Of a DNA stretch of 64,000 nucleotides, positions 7,967 through 17,058 are shown piece after piece. Source of the stretch: Dasania phycosphaerae. Its GTDB lineage: Bacteria > Pseudomonadota > Gammaproteobacteria > Pseudomonadales > Dasaniaceae. The notes below the pieces were generated by a model. It saw only the letters and a list, made by a program, of their open reading frames with translations, had not been told where the DNA came from and did not search any database. How positions within the stretch are numbered: the stretch's first letter is position 1; each line of letters opens with the position of its first letter. Both the position numbers and the translations under genes were made by a program. The stretch lies in contig NZ_JAPTGG010000001.1 of the NCBI RefSeq assembly GCF_026891035.1, positions 434,001 to 498,000 on the forward strand, given 5' to 3'.

Positions 7967-8935
7967 TTAAAAATGTTGATAGCCGGTTTGGGATAATTGC
8001 AGCTCGCTGCCTCGCCCATCCACACAGCGCACCCCTGAGCCTGCCACTATAGTGCCGACCTCGGTAATGGCTACGTCTATCAGTTCGGACAACTCCAGTA
8101 ATTGCTCACGCATAGAGGCGGGCGCGGTAAAGCACAGCTCGTAATCATCGCCGCCGCTCAACGCATAGCGCCGTGCTTGTTCTGGGCTGCTGGCCGCCTG
8201 TAACTCTGCCGACAGCGGCAGCTTATCCACATTCACCACGGCAGCCACACCGCTGCGCTTGGCAATATGCCCTAAGTCGGCAACCAAGCCATCGGAAACA
8301 TCTATAGCCGCAGTGGCTATATCATTAAGGCTTTGCCCCACCGCAATGCGGGCACTGGGCTGGTAGTAACGCTGTTTAAAAAATTGCTGGGCGCTTTTGG
8401 CGACGCTCAATTGCCCTTGCATAAAAGCCAGTGCCGCCGCCGCGTCACCTAAGCTGCCAGTAACAAAAACACAGTCACCCAGCGCCGCACCGTGACGCTG
8501 CAGCGCCTTGCCCTTGGCAACCACACCCTGCACATGCACGGTAAGGCTTAATGGCCCCTTGGTGGTATCGCCGCCTATAAGTGCAATAGCATAATGCTGA
8601 GCGGCCTGTTGCAAGCCGCGACTAAAATCGGCCAGCCAGGGCTCGCTGACTTGCGGCATGGAAATCGCTAAAGAAAAAGCCACCGGGCTGGCCCCCATAG
8701 CCGCCAAATCACTGATGGAAACCGCCAGCGCTCGCTGTGCAATTAAGTCTGCATTGGCTTCGGCAGGGAAATGTACGTTGGCATTTAGGGTGTCTATGGA
8801 TTGCGCCAACTGCATATCGTCCGGTATGGATAATAAGCAGCAGTCGTCCCCTATGGCGAAATCCACATAGGGGCTGGCAGGCTGTTCTAGGGCTGTGAAA
8901 TAACGCTCTATTAATGAAAATTCCGACAGCGACAT
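7967..8935 (-). CDS. thiL: Thiamine-monophosphate kinase
   Basis: Phosphorylates thiamine monophosphate to the active cofactor thiamine diphosphate. 322 residues. Visible motifs: FAIGDDCCLL near the N-terminus for metal/ATP binding, ISDLAAMGASP (PurM/ThiL-type hallmark), GGDTTKGPLSLTVHVQG, AAIDVSDGLVADLGHIA and LSGGDDYELCFTAP. Sits 11 bases after nusB, in the nusB-thiL-pgpA order, so probably co-transcribed. Supplies the cofactor used by Dxs. Confidence 0.96.
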   Translation of the reverse strand: MSLSEFSLIERYFTALEQPASPYVDFAIGDDCCLLSIPDDMQLAQSIDTLNANVHFPAEANADLIAQRALAVSISDLAAMGASPVAFSLAISMPQVSEPWLADFSRGLQQAAQHYAIALIGGDTTKGPLSLTVHVQGVVAKGKALQRHGAALGDCVFVTGSLGDAAAALAFMQGQLSVAKSAQQFFKQRYYQPSARIAVGQSLNDIATAAIDVSDGLVADLGHIAKRSGVAAVVNVDKLPLSAELQAASSPEQARRYALSGGDDYELCFTAPASMREQLLELSELIDVAITEVGTIVAGSGVRCVDGRGSELQLSQTGYQHF

Positions 8936-8946
8936 AGCCTACAGCT

Positions 8947-9408
8947 CTAACGTTGTGCGGCTTTAACTTCTACTGCGCGCACTTTCTGCGCCAGCTTATC
9001 TAATACCGCATTGATATATTTATGACTTTCAGCAGCACCAAATTTTTTCGCCAGTGACACTGACTCATTGATAACAACTTTATAAGGAATATCTATACGC
9101 TTAATCAGCTCGTAGCTACCTACTCGCAATAACGCTAACTCTATGGGATCTAGCTCATCCATAGAACGGCCTTGCAAATAATCAATAAAAGCTTCTTCCA
9201 GCTCAGAAACACAGCCTGGGATATCAAAAACTAATTCGTGAAAATAGGCTTTATCAACGTTACTAAAATCGTAATCTGTTAAAAACTGTGACTCAATTTC
9301 GTTCAGGGCATTGCGGGTCATCTGCCATTGATACAGGGCCTGCATACCATAGTGGCGTGCCTTGCGGCGAGCGGCGGGGTTAAACGTTGATGTTTGTTTA
9401 TCAGACAC
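8947..9408 (-). CDS. nusB: Transcription antitermination protein NusB
   Basis: RNA-binding protein that with NusE (S10) builds the rRNA antitermination complex at boxA. The GTG at 9408 is preferred: GTGAG lies seven bases upstream and the protein starts MSDKQTSTFNPAARRKARHYG, giving 153 residues; a GTG at 9420 would add four residues without a ribosome-binding site. All-helical family pattern: RRKARHYGMQALYQWQ near the start and the C-terminal KVVINESVSLAKKFG with ALLRVGSYEL before it. Follows ribH, from which it is separated by a terminator-like hairpin. Confidence 0.95.
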   Translation of the reverse strand: MSDKQTSTFNPAARRKARHYGMQALYQWQMTRNALNEIESQFLTDYDFSNVDKAYFHELVFDIPGCVSELEEAFIDYLQGRSMDELDPIELALLRVGSYELIKRIDIPYKVVINESVSLAKKFGAAESHKYINAVLDKLAQKVRAVEVKAAQR

Positions 9409-9420
9409 GATATTTCTCAC

Positions 9421-9459
9421 TCATATAAAAAGAACAAGCGCACCGTTACAGGCGCGCTT
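9421..9459 (-). terminator. Terminator-like hairpin between ribH and nusB
   Basis: On the minus strand AAGCGCGCC (9459-9451) pairs with GGTGCGCTT (9444-9436) with one G-U pair and a six-base loop, followed by GTTCTTTTT. It would end transcription from the rib genes just before nusB, or make it leaky. Confidence 0.5.
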
Positions 9460-9497
9460 TATTAATAAAACTTTGCGGGGCTAAACCCTGCAGACCA

Positions 9498-9971
9498 TTA
9501 TATGTGGTCTAACAAGCTAACCATTTCTAGGGCTGAAGCCGCAGCTTCTTCACCCTTGTTACCCATTTTGGTGCCTGAGCGCTCTACCGCCTGCTCTATG
9601 CTATCAACCGTAAGCACACCAAATGACACGGGGATTTCAGCCTCTAAATTAACCGTGGCCAAACCTTTAACACATTCGCCGGCCACATATTCAAAGTGAG
9701 GGGTGCCGCCACGTATCACTGCCCCTAGGGCAATAATGGCATCATATTCTTTTTTAGCCGCAACTTTTTTAACGGTTAGAGGAATCTCAAAAGCACCGGG
9801 GCAATAAATGATACTTAGATCTTCTTTGGCGACGCCGTGGCGAGTTAAGTAATCTACCGCCCCCTCTAGCAAGCTACCTACGACGAAGCTGTTCCAGCGG
9901 GTTACCACTAAGGCAAATTTTTTGCCCTTGGCTGAAATAAAATCACCTTCAATTACTTTAATATCTTTCAT
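9498..9971 (-). CDS. ribH: 6,7-dimethyl-8-ribityllumazine synthase
   Basis: Penultimate riboflavin enzyme: joins 3,4-dihydroxy-2-butanone 4-phosphate and the ribitylaminouracil. 157 residues, as usual. Signatures: VVTRWNSFVVGSLLEGA at the substrate pocket, CPGAFEIPLTVKKVA, and ALGAVIRGGTPHFEYVAGE containing the catalytic His. Start follows a GAGAGAG-type ribosome-binding site. In line with ribBA upstream and nusB downstream. Confidence 0.97.
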   Translation of the reverse strand: MKDIKVIEGDFISAKGKKFALVVTRWNSFVVGSLLEGAVDYLTRHGVAKEDLSIIYCPGAFEIPLTVKKVAAKKEYDAIIALGAVIRGGTPHFEYVAGECVKGLATVNLEAEIPVSFGVLTVDSIEQAVERSGTKMGNKGEEAAASALEMVSLLDHI

Positions 9972-10008
9972 TACACTCTCTCTACATTTTCTAATTCGTT
10001 GCTAATTG

Positions 10009-11127
10009 TTATTGCGGCGCTACGTGTTCAACCACTTCTAAATCAAAACCAGATATAGCATTGTATTTAATGGGCACGCCCATTAAGCGCAGCTTACCCG
10101 CACCTACATCGCGTAAAATTTGCGAACCCAAACCTACTGTTAGGTAGCTGGCATTTTTAGAGCTGGCCTCTTCTATGGGGCGATTTTTTTCACCCATGGC
10201 GATGGCAACGCTTTCTAGATGTTCGGCCGCAGTTTCGTGATTAGCTAGCAACACCACCACACCGCTACCCTCTTCAGCCACCTTGGCCAGGCAGCGTGAC
10301 ATATTCCAGCTGGGCTTATCGTTAGGTTGGGTGGTGAGTAAGTCTCGCATAGCAGAAGCTAAATGCACACGCGCTAAGGTAGGCGTACTGGGGTCTATCT
10401 CACCTTTGACCATGGCGTGGTGTATATCACCGGCCAATAGATCTTTATAGGTATGTAATACAAACTCGCCGTGATCGGTTTGCACCACACCTTCGCTGAT
10501 TTTTTCTATGGTGCGCTCGTTAATAACCCGGTAGTGAATTAAATCGGCGATGGTGCCTATTTTTAAATCGTGCTCTTTGGCAAAAATTTCTAGCTCGGGG
10601 CGCCTGGCCATGGTGCCGTCTTCATTCATAATCTCGACTATGGTACCCGAGGCTTCAAAACCGGCTAAGCGCGCCAAGTCGCAACCGGCTTCAGTATGGC
10701 CAGCACGGGTCAACACACCGCCGGGCTGGGCCATAATGGGGAATATGTGGCCGGGCTGTACTATATCGCTGGGCTGGGCACTGCGAGCTACTGCGGTGCG
10801 CACAGTGTGGGCACGATCAGCGGCAGAAATACCGGTAGTTACGCCTTCGGCTGCCTCTATAGACATGGTGAAGTTAGTGCCAAACTGAGCGCCGTTAGCA
10901 CCATCTACCATTAAACCTAGGTCCAATTGCTTACAGCGCTCTTGCGAGAGAGTTAAGCAGATTAAGCCGCGGGCATGCTTGGCCATAAAGTTGATATCTT
11001 GTGGCTTTACGCACTCGGAAGCCATCACCAGATCGCCTTCGTTTTCTCTATCTTCGTCATCCATCAAGATAACCATTTTGCCCAGGCGTATATCTTGTAT
11101 CAGTTCTTCTACGGTATTTAATGCCAT
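10009..11127 (-). CDS. ribB: 3,4-dihydroxy-2-butanone-4-phosphate synthase with degenerate GTP cyclohydrolase II-like C-terminus
   Basis: 372 residues. Residues 1-205 are RibB, making the four-carbon riboflavin precursor from ribulose 5-phosphate: MDDEDRENEGDLVMASE holds the acidic metal-binding loop, followed by HARGLICLTL and RAGHTEAGCDLARLAG. Residues 210-370 follow the fold of GTP cyclohydrolase II, but the zinc motif Cys...Cys-Asp-Cys is absent (ARVHLASAMRDLL is where SECLTGD should be). The cyclohydrolase half is therefore very unlikely to be catalytic, consistent with the stand-alone ribA at 4556-5158. The same arrangement is known in Pseudomonas. Confidence 0.95.
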   Translation of the reverse strand: MALNTVEELIQDIRLGKMVILMDDEDRENEGDLVMASECVKPQDINFMAKHARGLICLTLSQERCKQLDLGLMVDGANGAQFGTNFTMSIEAAEGVTTGISAADRAHTVRTAVARSAQPSDIVQPGHIFPIMAQPGGVLTRAGHTEAGCDLARLAGFEASGTIVEIMNEDGTMARRPELEIFAKEHDLKIGTIADLIHYRVINERTIEKISEGVVQTDHGEFVLHTYKDLLAGDIHHAMVKGEIDPSTPTLARVHLASAMRDLLTTQPNDKPSWNMSRCLAKVAEEGSGVVVLLANHETAAEHLESVAIAMGEKNRPIEEASSKNASYLTVGLGSQILRDVGAGKLRLMGVPIKYNAISGFDLEVVEHVAPQ

Positions 11128-11145
11128 TCTTTAAACCTTTGCGCT

Positions 11146-11814
11146 TTACGCTTTATAAAAGCCATGCTCAGCCAGCAAGGCCTTGGTGACGCCGCCGGCC
11201 ATTGTAGCACTGACGGCTGCCTGTTCGCCCAACATTAAGCGCTCCAAGTAACGCGCTAGCTGATCAACCTCTAAATTAACCTGAGTGCCGGGCTTATAAT
11301 GTTTGATGATGGTTTCTTGTACCGTGTGGGGCACGATATTGAGCTCGAACTCCGCGCCATCCACCTGATTAACGGTAAGGCTGGCACCGTCTATACACAC
11401 CGAGCCTTTGTGAGCGATATACTTAGCTAGTTTAGCAGGCGCTTTTAAACGAAACCGTTCAGAGCGCCCATCACTGTGGCGGCTAAGCACTTCAGCCAAA
11501 CCATCTACGTGGCCGCTAACCAAATGCCCCCCCAGGCGAGTGGCCAGGGTCAGGGCCTTTTCTAAATTAACACTGTCGCCCACTTGCAGACTGGCCAAGC
11601 TGGAATTGGCCAGAGTTTCTAGCGAGACATCAGCCCAAAAACCATCACCGGGTAAGGCGACTACGGTTAAACACACACCATTGGTGGCAATACTATCACC
11701 CAATTGCACATCTGCTAAATCTAACTTACCGCTGCGTATTTGCAGGCGCAGGTCGCCGTCGCGCATCTCTTTGGCGGCTATGCTGCCCACCGCGGCAATA
11801 ATACCTGTAAACAT
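11146..11814 (-). CDS. ribE: Riboflavin synthase, alpha subunit
   Basis: Dismutates two lumazine molecules to riboflavin. 222 residues made of two tandem lumazine-binding barrels (about 1-97 and 98-200). Starts MFTGIIAAVGSI, the conserved N-terminus, and repeats the pattern SIATNGVCLTVV in the first barrel and VCIDGASLTVNQV in the second. Four bases separate it from ribD; ribBA follows after 18 bases. C-terminal residues 200-222 form a short tail that should trimerise. Confidence 0.97.
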   Translation of the reverse strand: MFTGIIAAVGSIAAKEMRDGDLRLQIRSGKLDLADVQLGDSIATNGVCLTVVALPGDGFWADVSLETLANSSLASLQVGDSVNLEKALTLATRLGGHLVSGHVDGLAEVLSRHSDGRSERFRLKAPAKLAKYIAHKGSVCIDGASLTVNQVDGAEFELNIVPHTVQETIIKHYKPGTQVNLEVDQLARYLERLMLGEQAAVSATMAGGVTKALLAEHGFYKA

Positions 11815-11817
11815 GCT

Positions 11818-12963
11818 TTAACCTTTTGATTCCACTGGGGCTATGGCTAACGCATCGATGCGCCAATCCTCACCTATGGGAGTGATTTGCTGTATGTGTA
11901 AGCGCTGCTGCTGTGACATGCTGCTTAGCGGCAGATTAAATAAGGGTCTGGCCTCACTGCCCAGCAAAGTGGGCGCCATATAGACGGTAATCTCATCCAG
12001 CAGACCCTGCTGTAAAAAAGCCCCCGCCAAGGTGGCACCGGCCTCTAATAACACTTCATTGCAGCCCCGTTGGCCCAGCTCGGCCATCACCGCCGCCAAA
12101 TCAACTTGCCCCTGCTTATTGCTTAGCTGTAACACCTCCGCGCCGGCCGCCTGCAATGCTTGTTGCTGCTGGGGTTTGGCTACGGCGGTGATAATTAATA
12201 TAGGGCCGGGCTGGGTAAACAGCTTGGCCTCTGGGCTTAAGCGCAAAGTAGAGTCCAATACTACACGCAGAGGTTGCTTGGCAACTATGGCAGCCACTAG
12301 CGGCTCATCGTCCAAGCCTAATTGCTCGGCGCGCACGGTCAAGGAGGCTTGATCCATAAGCACGGTATCCACTCCCGAGATAATGGCAGAGCTGCGCGCC
12401 CGCAGCCGCTGCACATCGGAGCGCGCGGCGGGGCCGGTAATCCACTGGCTTTCGCCGCTGGCCATGGCTGTGCGGCCATCCAGGCTCATGGCTAGCTTGG
12501 CACGCAGCCAAGGTAACCCTTGGCGCATGCGTTTGTTAAAACCTTTATTGAGCTGCTCGGCCTGCTCGGCCAGCACCCCCAGCTCTACCGCAATACCGGC
12601 ATCGCGCAAGCGCTGTATACCCGCGCCCGCCACCAGTGGATTGGGGTCTTGCATGGCAACCACCACTTTAGCGACCCCGGCTTTAATCAGGGCATCACAG
12701 CAGGGCGGTGTTTTGCCGGTGTGACTGCAGGGCTCTAAAGTAACGTAGGCGGTAGCGCCCGTAACCGCCAGGCCGCGCTGCTGTGCATCTTGCAGGGCAT
12801 TGACCTCGGCGTGGGCCTCGCCAGTGCGGCGATGAAAACCTTCACCAATAATTTCCCCTTGCTGCACTAACACACAGCCTACTCGGGGATTGGGTGAGGA
12901 GGTATACAAGCCCTGTTCGGCCAGGGCTAAAGCACGCTGCATGTAAAGGCTATGGTCGCTCAC
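11818..12963 (-). CDS. ribD: Bifunctional diaminohydroxyphosphoribosylaminopyrimidine deaminase / uracil reductase
   Basis: Second and third steps of riboflavin synthesis in one 381-residue protein. Deaminase domain (1-145) shows the zinc site: TGEAHAEVNAL (His, Glu) and LEPCSHTGKTPPC (two Cys). NADPH-dependent reductase domain (150-370) contains KLAMSLDGRTAMASGESQW and the late glycine-rich segment LLEAGATLAGAFL. nrdR is 8 bases upstream and ribE 3 bases downstream, so nrdR-ribD-ribE-ribBA-ribH is a compact operon. Confidence 0.97.
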   Translation of the reverse strand: MSDHSLYMQRALALAEQGLYTSSPNPRVGCVLVQQGEIIGEGFHRRTGEAHAEVNALQDAQQRGLAVTGATAYVTLEPCSHTGKTPPCCDALIKAGVAKVVVAMQDPNPLVAGAGIQRLRDAGIAVELGVLAEQAEQLNKGFNKRMRQGLPWLRAKLAMSLDGRTAMASGESQWITGPAARSDVQRLRARSSAIISGVDTVLMDQASLTVRAEQLGLDDEPLVAAIVAKQPLRVVLDSTLRLSPEAKLFTQPGPILIITAVAKPQQQQALQAAGAEVLQLSNKQGQVDLAAVMAELGQRGCNEVLLEAGATLAGAFLQQGLLDEITVYMAPTLLGSEARPLFNLPLSSMSQQQRLHIQQITPIGEDWRIDALAIAPVESKG

Positions 12964-12971
12964 GGAACTTC

Positions 12972-13442
12972 CTAAGACTCGCTTTCTGCAGGCTCATTGG
13001 TGAGGCGATCTATCTCTTGGCGGAATTCTTCCAAATCTTTAAAGTCGCGGTAGACCGAGGCAAAACGCACAAACGCCACTTGGTCCAAACGCTGCAAATG
13101 CTCCATCACCAACTCACCCACCACCAGCGATTTCACTTCACGCTCACCGGTGGCTTGCAGGGCTTTTTTGATATGGTTAATGGCGGCTTCTATATCTTCC
13201 ACACTGACTGGCCGCTTTTCTAAGGCGCGCAAAATACCGCTGCGCATTTTCTCCTCATCAAAGGGCTCACGATTACCATTGCCTTTAATAATACGTGGCA
13301 TTAATAATTCGGCAGTTTCGTAGGTGGTATAGCGTTCAGAACAGGCGGTGCATTCGCGACGGCGGCGCACTTGGCCACCCTCGGCGACTAGGCGAGAGTC
13401 GATAACCTTGGTGTCATCGTGGGAACAAAACGGACAACGCAT
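12972..13442 (-). CDS. nrdR: Transcriptional repressor NrdR
   Basis: Zinc-ribbon/ATP-cone repressor of ribonucleotide reductase genes. 156 residues. N-terminal ribbon MRCPFCSHDDTKVIDSR with the second cysteine pair in RRRECTACSERYTTYE. ATP-cone spans about residues 48-140 (PRIIKGNGNREPFDEEKM). First gene of the rib operon, a common linkage. Nucleotide-sensing role is family knowledge. Confidence 0.97.
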   Translation of the reverse strand: MRCPFCSHDDTKVIDSRLVAEGGQVRRRRECTACSERYTTYETAELLMPRIIKGNGNREPFDEEKMRSGILRALEKRPVSVEDIEAAINHIKKALQATGEREVKSLVVGELVMEHLQRLDQVAFVRFASVYRDFKDLEEFRQEIDRLTNEPAESES

Positions 13443-13518
13443 ATTGTTGCCTTAAAAAAAGTTAATGATGGCAAGAGCTTAGCATAAGCGGCCATCAATT
13501 TGCTGAAAAACCTAGTTG

Positions 13519-13554
13519 AAAAAAACAAGAAGGCTGGGGAGAAACCCCAGCCTT
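13519..13554 (-). terminator. Rho-independent terminator of glyA
   Basis: AAGGCTGGGG (13554-13545 on the minus strand) pairs with CCCCAGCCTT (13539-13530), loop of five, followed by CTTGTTTTTT. Starts 13 bases after the glyA stop. Confidence 0.85.
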
Positions 13555-13566
13555 AAGCGACCGTAC

Positions 13567-14829
13567 TTATTTGTATACGGGGAATCTAGCGCAAATTTCC
13601 AACACTTTGGCTTTGACCTCAGGGATAACCGTAGCGCTGTTACCGTTTTCTAATGAATCCAATACATCACAGATCCAGTTAGTCAGCTGCTCGGTTTCAG
13701 CCTCGGCAAAACCTCTAGTGGTAATTGCTGGCGTGCCCACACGTAGGCCCGAAGTAATAAACGGTGAACGTGGATCGTTAGGCACAGCGTTTTTGTTAAC
13801 GGTAATAAAGGCTTCGCCCAATGCCGCATCGGCGTCTTTACCGGTGTATTCTTTACCGATTAAGTCTACCAACATCAGGTGGTTTTCAGTGCCACCCGAG
13901 ACGATTTTAATGCCGCGCTGCATAAAGGTGGCCGCCATTACTTTCGCGTTTTTCACCACTTGTGCTTGGTAGGTTTTAAACTCTTCGCTCTGCGCCTCTA
14001 AAAAGCTTACTGCCTTGGCTGCAATCACATGCATTAGCGGACCACCTTGGCCGCCGGGGAATACTGCAGAGTTAAACTTCTTCTCTAGCTCTTCGTTAGC
14101 CTTAGCCAAGATCACACCGCCGCGTGGGCCGCGTAGCGTTTTGTGCGTGGTAGAGGTGACTACGTCAGCAAATGGTACGGGGTTGGGGTATAAGCCCGCC
14201 GCCACTAAACCGGCAACGTGAGCCATATCTACGAATAAATAGGCACCCACTTTGTCGGCGATTTCGCGGAATTTAGCCCAGTCAACGATGCCAGAGTAAG
14301 CAGAGAAACCGGCGATAATCATTTTTGGCTTGTGCTCTAAGGCCAAGGCTTCAACCTGAGCGTAATCTATCAAGCCAGTCTCGGGGTCTAGACCATATTG
14401 TATGGCGTTATAAACACGGCCAGAGAAGTTAGGCTTGGCACCGTGCGTTAAGTGGCCACCCGCATCCAGGCTCATGCCCAACACAGTATCACCAGCATTT
14501 AATAAGGCCAGGAACACAGCAGAGTTAGCTTGTGAGCCCGAGTGTGGCTGCACGTTGGCATAGTCGGCACCAAACAAAGACTTAACGCGCTCTATGGCTA
14601 GCGATTCGGCCTTGTCTACATACTCACAACCACCGTAGTAGCGTTTGCCGGGGTAACCTTCAGCATATTTGTTAGTCATTGAAGAGCCTTGGGCCTCCAT
14701 GACGCGTGGGCTGGTGTAGTTTTCAGACGCAATAAGTTCTATGTGCTCTTCTTGGCGACGATTCTCTTCTTGAATCGCGGTAAAAAGCTCATCATCAAAA
14801 CCACTAATTTGCATATCTTTCGAGAACAT
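13567..14829 (-). CDS. glyA: Serine hydroxymethyltransferase
   Basis: PLP enzyme that interconverts serine and glycine and charges tetrahydrofolate with one-carbon units. 420 residues, full length. PLP-binding Lys230 lies in TSTTHKTLRGPRGG; ELIASENYTS (31-40) and GYPGKRYYGG (58-67) are active-site segments. The start at 14829 follows GGGGAT at good spacing. It has its own terminator; nrdR-rib genes continue downstream on the same strand. Confidence 0.98.
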   Translation of the reverse strand: MFSKDMQISGFDDELFTAIQEENRRQEEHIELIASENYTSPRVMEAQGSSMTNKYAEGYPGKRYYGGCEYVDKAESLAIERVKSLFGADYANVQPHSGSQANSAVFLALLNAGDTVLGMSLDAGGHLTHGAKPNFSGRVYNAIQYGLDPETGLIDYAQVEALALEHKPKMIIAGFSAYSGIVDWAKFREIADKVGAYLFVDMAHVAGLVAAGLYPNPVPFADVVTSTTHKTLRGPRGGVILAKANEELEKKFNSAVFPGGQGGPLMHVIAAKAVSFLEAQSEEFKTYQAQVVKNAKVMAATFMQRGIKIVSGGTENHLMLVDLIGKEYTGKDADAALGEAFITVNKNAVPNDPRSPFITSGLRVGTPAITTRGFAEAETEQLTNWICDVLDSLENGNSATVIPEVKAKVLEICARFPVYK

Positions 14830-14999
14830 TGGTATCCCCTGGTTATCGTGACCAAATAGTCTAATTTGAACGCAGCCGGGCTAGCTGCCAGAAAGCGTGG
14901 GATTGTACCTTATCAAAGCGCTTTAGGCATGTGTTTTGAGGCAGGAATAAAGGAAACAAAGCATTTCTTTTAGCTACGCAGGCAACAATAGCGCTGAGC

Positions 15000-16808
15000 T
15001 TAGGACTGGAAGGCAGTGAGCTGCACCTCATCCTCCACATTGCTTAGGCACAACGCTTTGCTTTCCGTTTTTTGCTGGTAGCCTATACCATCTAAGGTTA
15101 GCGATACATTGGGGTATAGCACTTTTTTGACCTGCACTGTGGCGGGCTGGTGGTTTGCTTTTTTCTGCTCTAGCTGCGCCTTGAGGGCGGCTAGCTTATC
15201 CAGTTGGGTGGCCAAAGCCGCTAGCGTTTGGGTGATTTTGTCAGCTTTTTCAGCCAACTCGCTGGTTAAGGGCTTTAGCGCCTCATAGCGGCGTATTTTT
15301 GCTAGCGCCGCACTAAGCTTGTCGCTGTCGGCCTGGCGCTTTTCACTAAGTGCGCGCAGCTCTTTAAGCTTAGCGACATAGCTGCTGGGCTCACCCACTT
15401 CTACCGCCGTTTTAATATAGGCATCGTTGCCCAGATTATTGGCCACTACCGATTTGAGCGCATAGGTATGGCCGCCAAAAATAGCCCCGCGACCGCCATT
15501 TTGCCCCAATAACACACTAGCCTTAGCACTCACCCGACTGTGCATTAGGTATTCTCTCACCTCCACATTCTGGCCAGCCTTAAGCTCGGCCATATTGACA
15601 AACCTGGCCTCTATATTACCGACGGCCTCAAGATAGGCCCCCATAGTTAAGACTTCAAAATTCTCTTGTTCTTCGTCTTCGCCCTCAGTTTCAGCGCTGG
15701 CAACCAGCGGTGCAGAGCGCTTTTTCAATTTGGCGGCTCTATCCTCCCCAATCACACCATTGGCCACCGAAATATTGCCGCCGGCAATAATCCTTGCTTT
15801 GTCTACGGTATCTTTGACTACCACATCACCGCTGGCACGCACCTCATAACCACTGGCAACACTGCCTTTGATCAGCACCGAACCGTCGAAATCGATATTG
15901 CCACTGGCCAGGTTCACATTGGGTAGCACCAGTGTAGGGTCAACACTAACCCCATCCGGCAAAATAACTGGATGGCCTTTTACAGTCGCTATTAACAAGT
16001 TGGCGTCGCTGTCACTAATCGCCGCCCCTGACAAAGATGCCGAAAACTTAAACGCCTTACCCGCTACCGGTGCTAAAGGCATACCCAGCACATCCTCACC
16101 GGGGGTGCCTAAGGTATGGGGGATAACACGTGCCAGCTCCTCTCCCTGTTCAACCACCACAAAGTCTTGCAGGCGATGGAAATCCATATTACCCAGTTCA
16201 TCTTCATTAAGCGTAGAAACACTCTCCTCGATTAACACCTCCAGGTAACCATCATCTCCCGCGACAGGCTCCAACGCCCTAGCAACAATATGATTACTGC
16301 CGCTGCCCGCCGCCACAGCCTGCTCCAATAAAGATTCATCTATACAGTTAGCGGCAATACGATTATTGAGCAACGCTTGACGCAACGTTTCCACAGTTAA
16401 AGGCTGGCCGCCACAGGCTGGCTCTATATCGACGTGCACCGCGCGCTTATTGTTGGCAATATGCACCTCTACCCTAGCGTCGCGGCGCTCACCTATCACC
16501 ACAACTCCTGCTTCACCTGCCGCGGCTTTAGTTAGCACATCGTTCATAGCCTCTTCGTCTAGCCACAACGAGGCAAAACCCTCATCCTGTAGCAGGGCGC
16601 GCATAGACATTATGGTTACAGGCTTAGAGCCTTGAGAGCTCTGTTCACTCACTAATGACAACTGTGCCAATAGCTGGCCATTATCAGCCAAGCGCAGTGC
16701 AAGCTCACAAGTTTGTGAAGCCGAAGGTACTGAAGCTGAAGATCCAGCCAACTCAACCTCCGATTGCGCAGCAGGGCTTACCCCCAAGCCTTTTTTATCC
16801 GACGCCAC
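15000..16808 (-). CDS. FapA/DUF342 family polymer-binding protein
   Basis: 602 residues, GTG start behind GGGGAGG. Belongs to the DUF342/FapA family, found in flagellated and other bacteria and often annotated as flagellar assembly protein A. The N-terminal 200 residues are variable. Residues 215-430 have the beta-helical FapA core with repeated patterns such as NIDFDGSVLIKGSV, VRASGDVVVKDTV and IIAGGNISVANGVIG. Residues about 460-545 are a Lys/Ala/Leu-rich coiled coil. No other flagellar assembly gene is adjacent except the stator genes 14 kb away. It is transcribed away from ettA. Molecular function in this organism is unknown. Confidence 0.82.
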   Translation of the reverse strand: MASDKKGLGVSPAAQSEVELAGSSASVPSASQTCELALRLADNGQLLAQLSLVSEQSSQGSKPVTIMSMRALLQDEGFASLWLDEEAMNDVLTKAAAGEAGVVVIGERRDARVEVHIANNKRAVHVDIEPACGGQPLTVETLRQALLNNRIAANCIDESLLEQAVAAGSGSNHIVARALEPVAGDDGYLEVLIEESVSTLNEDELGNMDFHRLQDFVVVEQGEELARVIPHTLGTPGEDVLGMPLAPVAGKAFKFSASLSGAAISDSDANLLIATVKGHPVILPDGVSVDPTLVLPNVNLASGNIDFDGSVLIKGSVASGYEVRASGDVVVKDTVDKARIIAGGNISVANGVIGEDRAAKLKKRSAPLVASAETEGEDEEQENFEVLTMGAYLEAVGNIEARFVNMAELKAGQNVEVREYLMHSRVSAKASVLLGQNGGRGAIFGGHTYALKSVVANNLGNDAYIKTAVEVGEPSSYVAKLKELRALSEKRQADSDKLSAALAKIRRYEALKPLTSELAEKADKITQTLAALATQLDKLAALKAQLEQKKANHQPATVQVKKVLYPNVSLTLDGIGYQQKTESKALCLSNVEDEVQLTAFQS

Positions 16809-17058
16809 CTAAGCCTCCCCAGCAAAATATTATTAGCATTATTCTATGGGCCTCAATATAGCGTAATTATGGCCACAAGGCAGCTTAGCCATAGGGCTTA
16901 AGCCTTTAATCCTACAAGCAAAAATCAGCATTCCTTAATAAGCAGCAAGCAGCGCAGTGCTCACTTAACAAAACAGCGGGGGAATTGGGTCGACAAGCGT
17001 AATCACATCCGGTAACTTTCTTGGCTATTTCAGTACTCTGGTTAGGAAAGCAAACACC

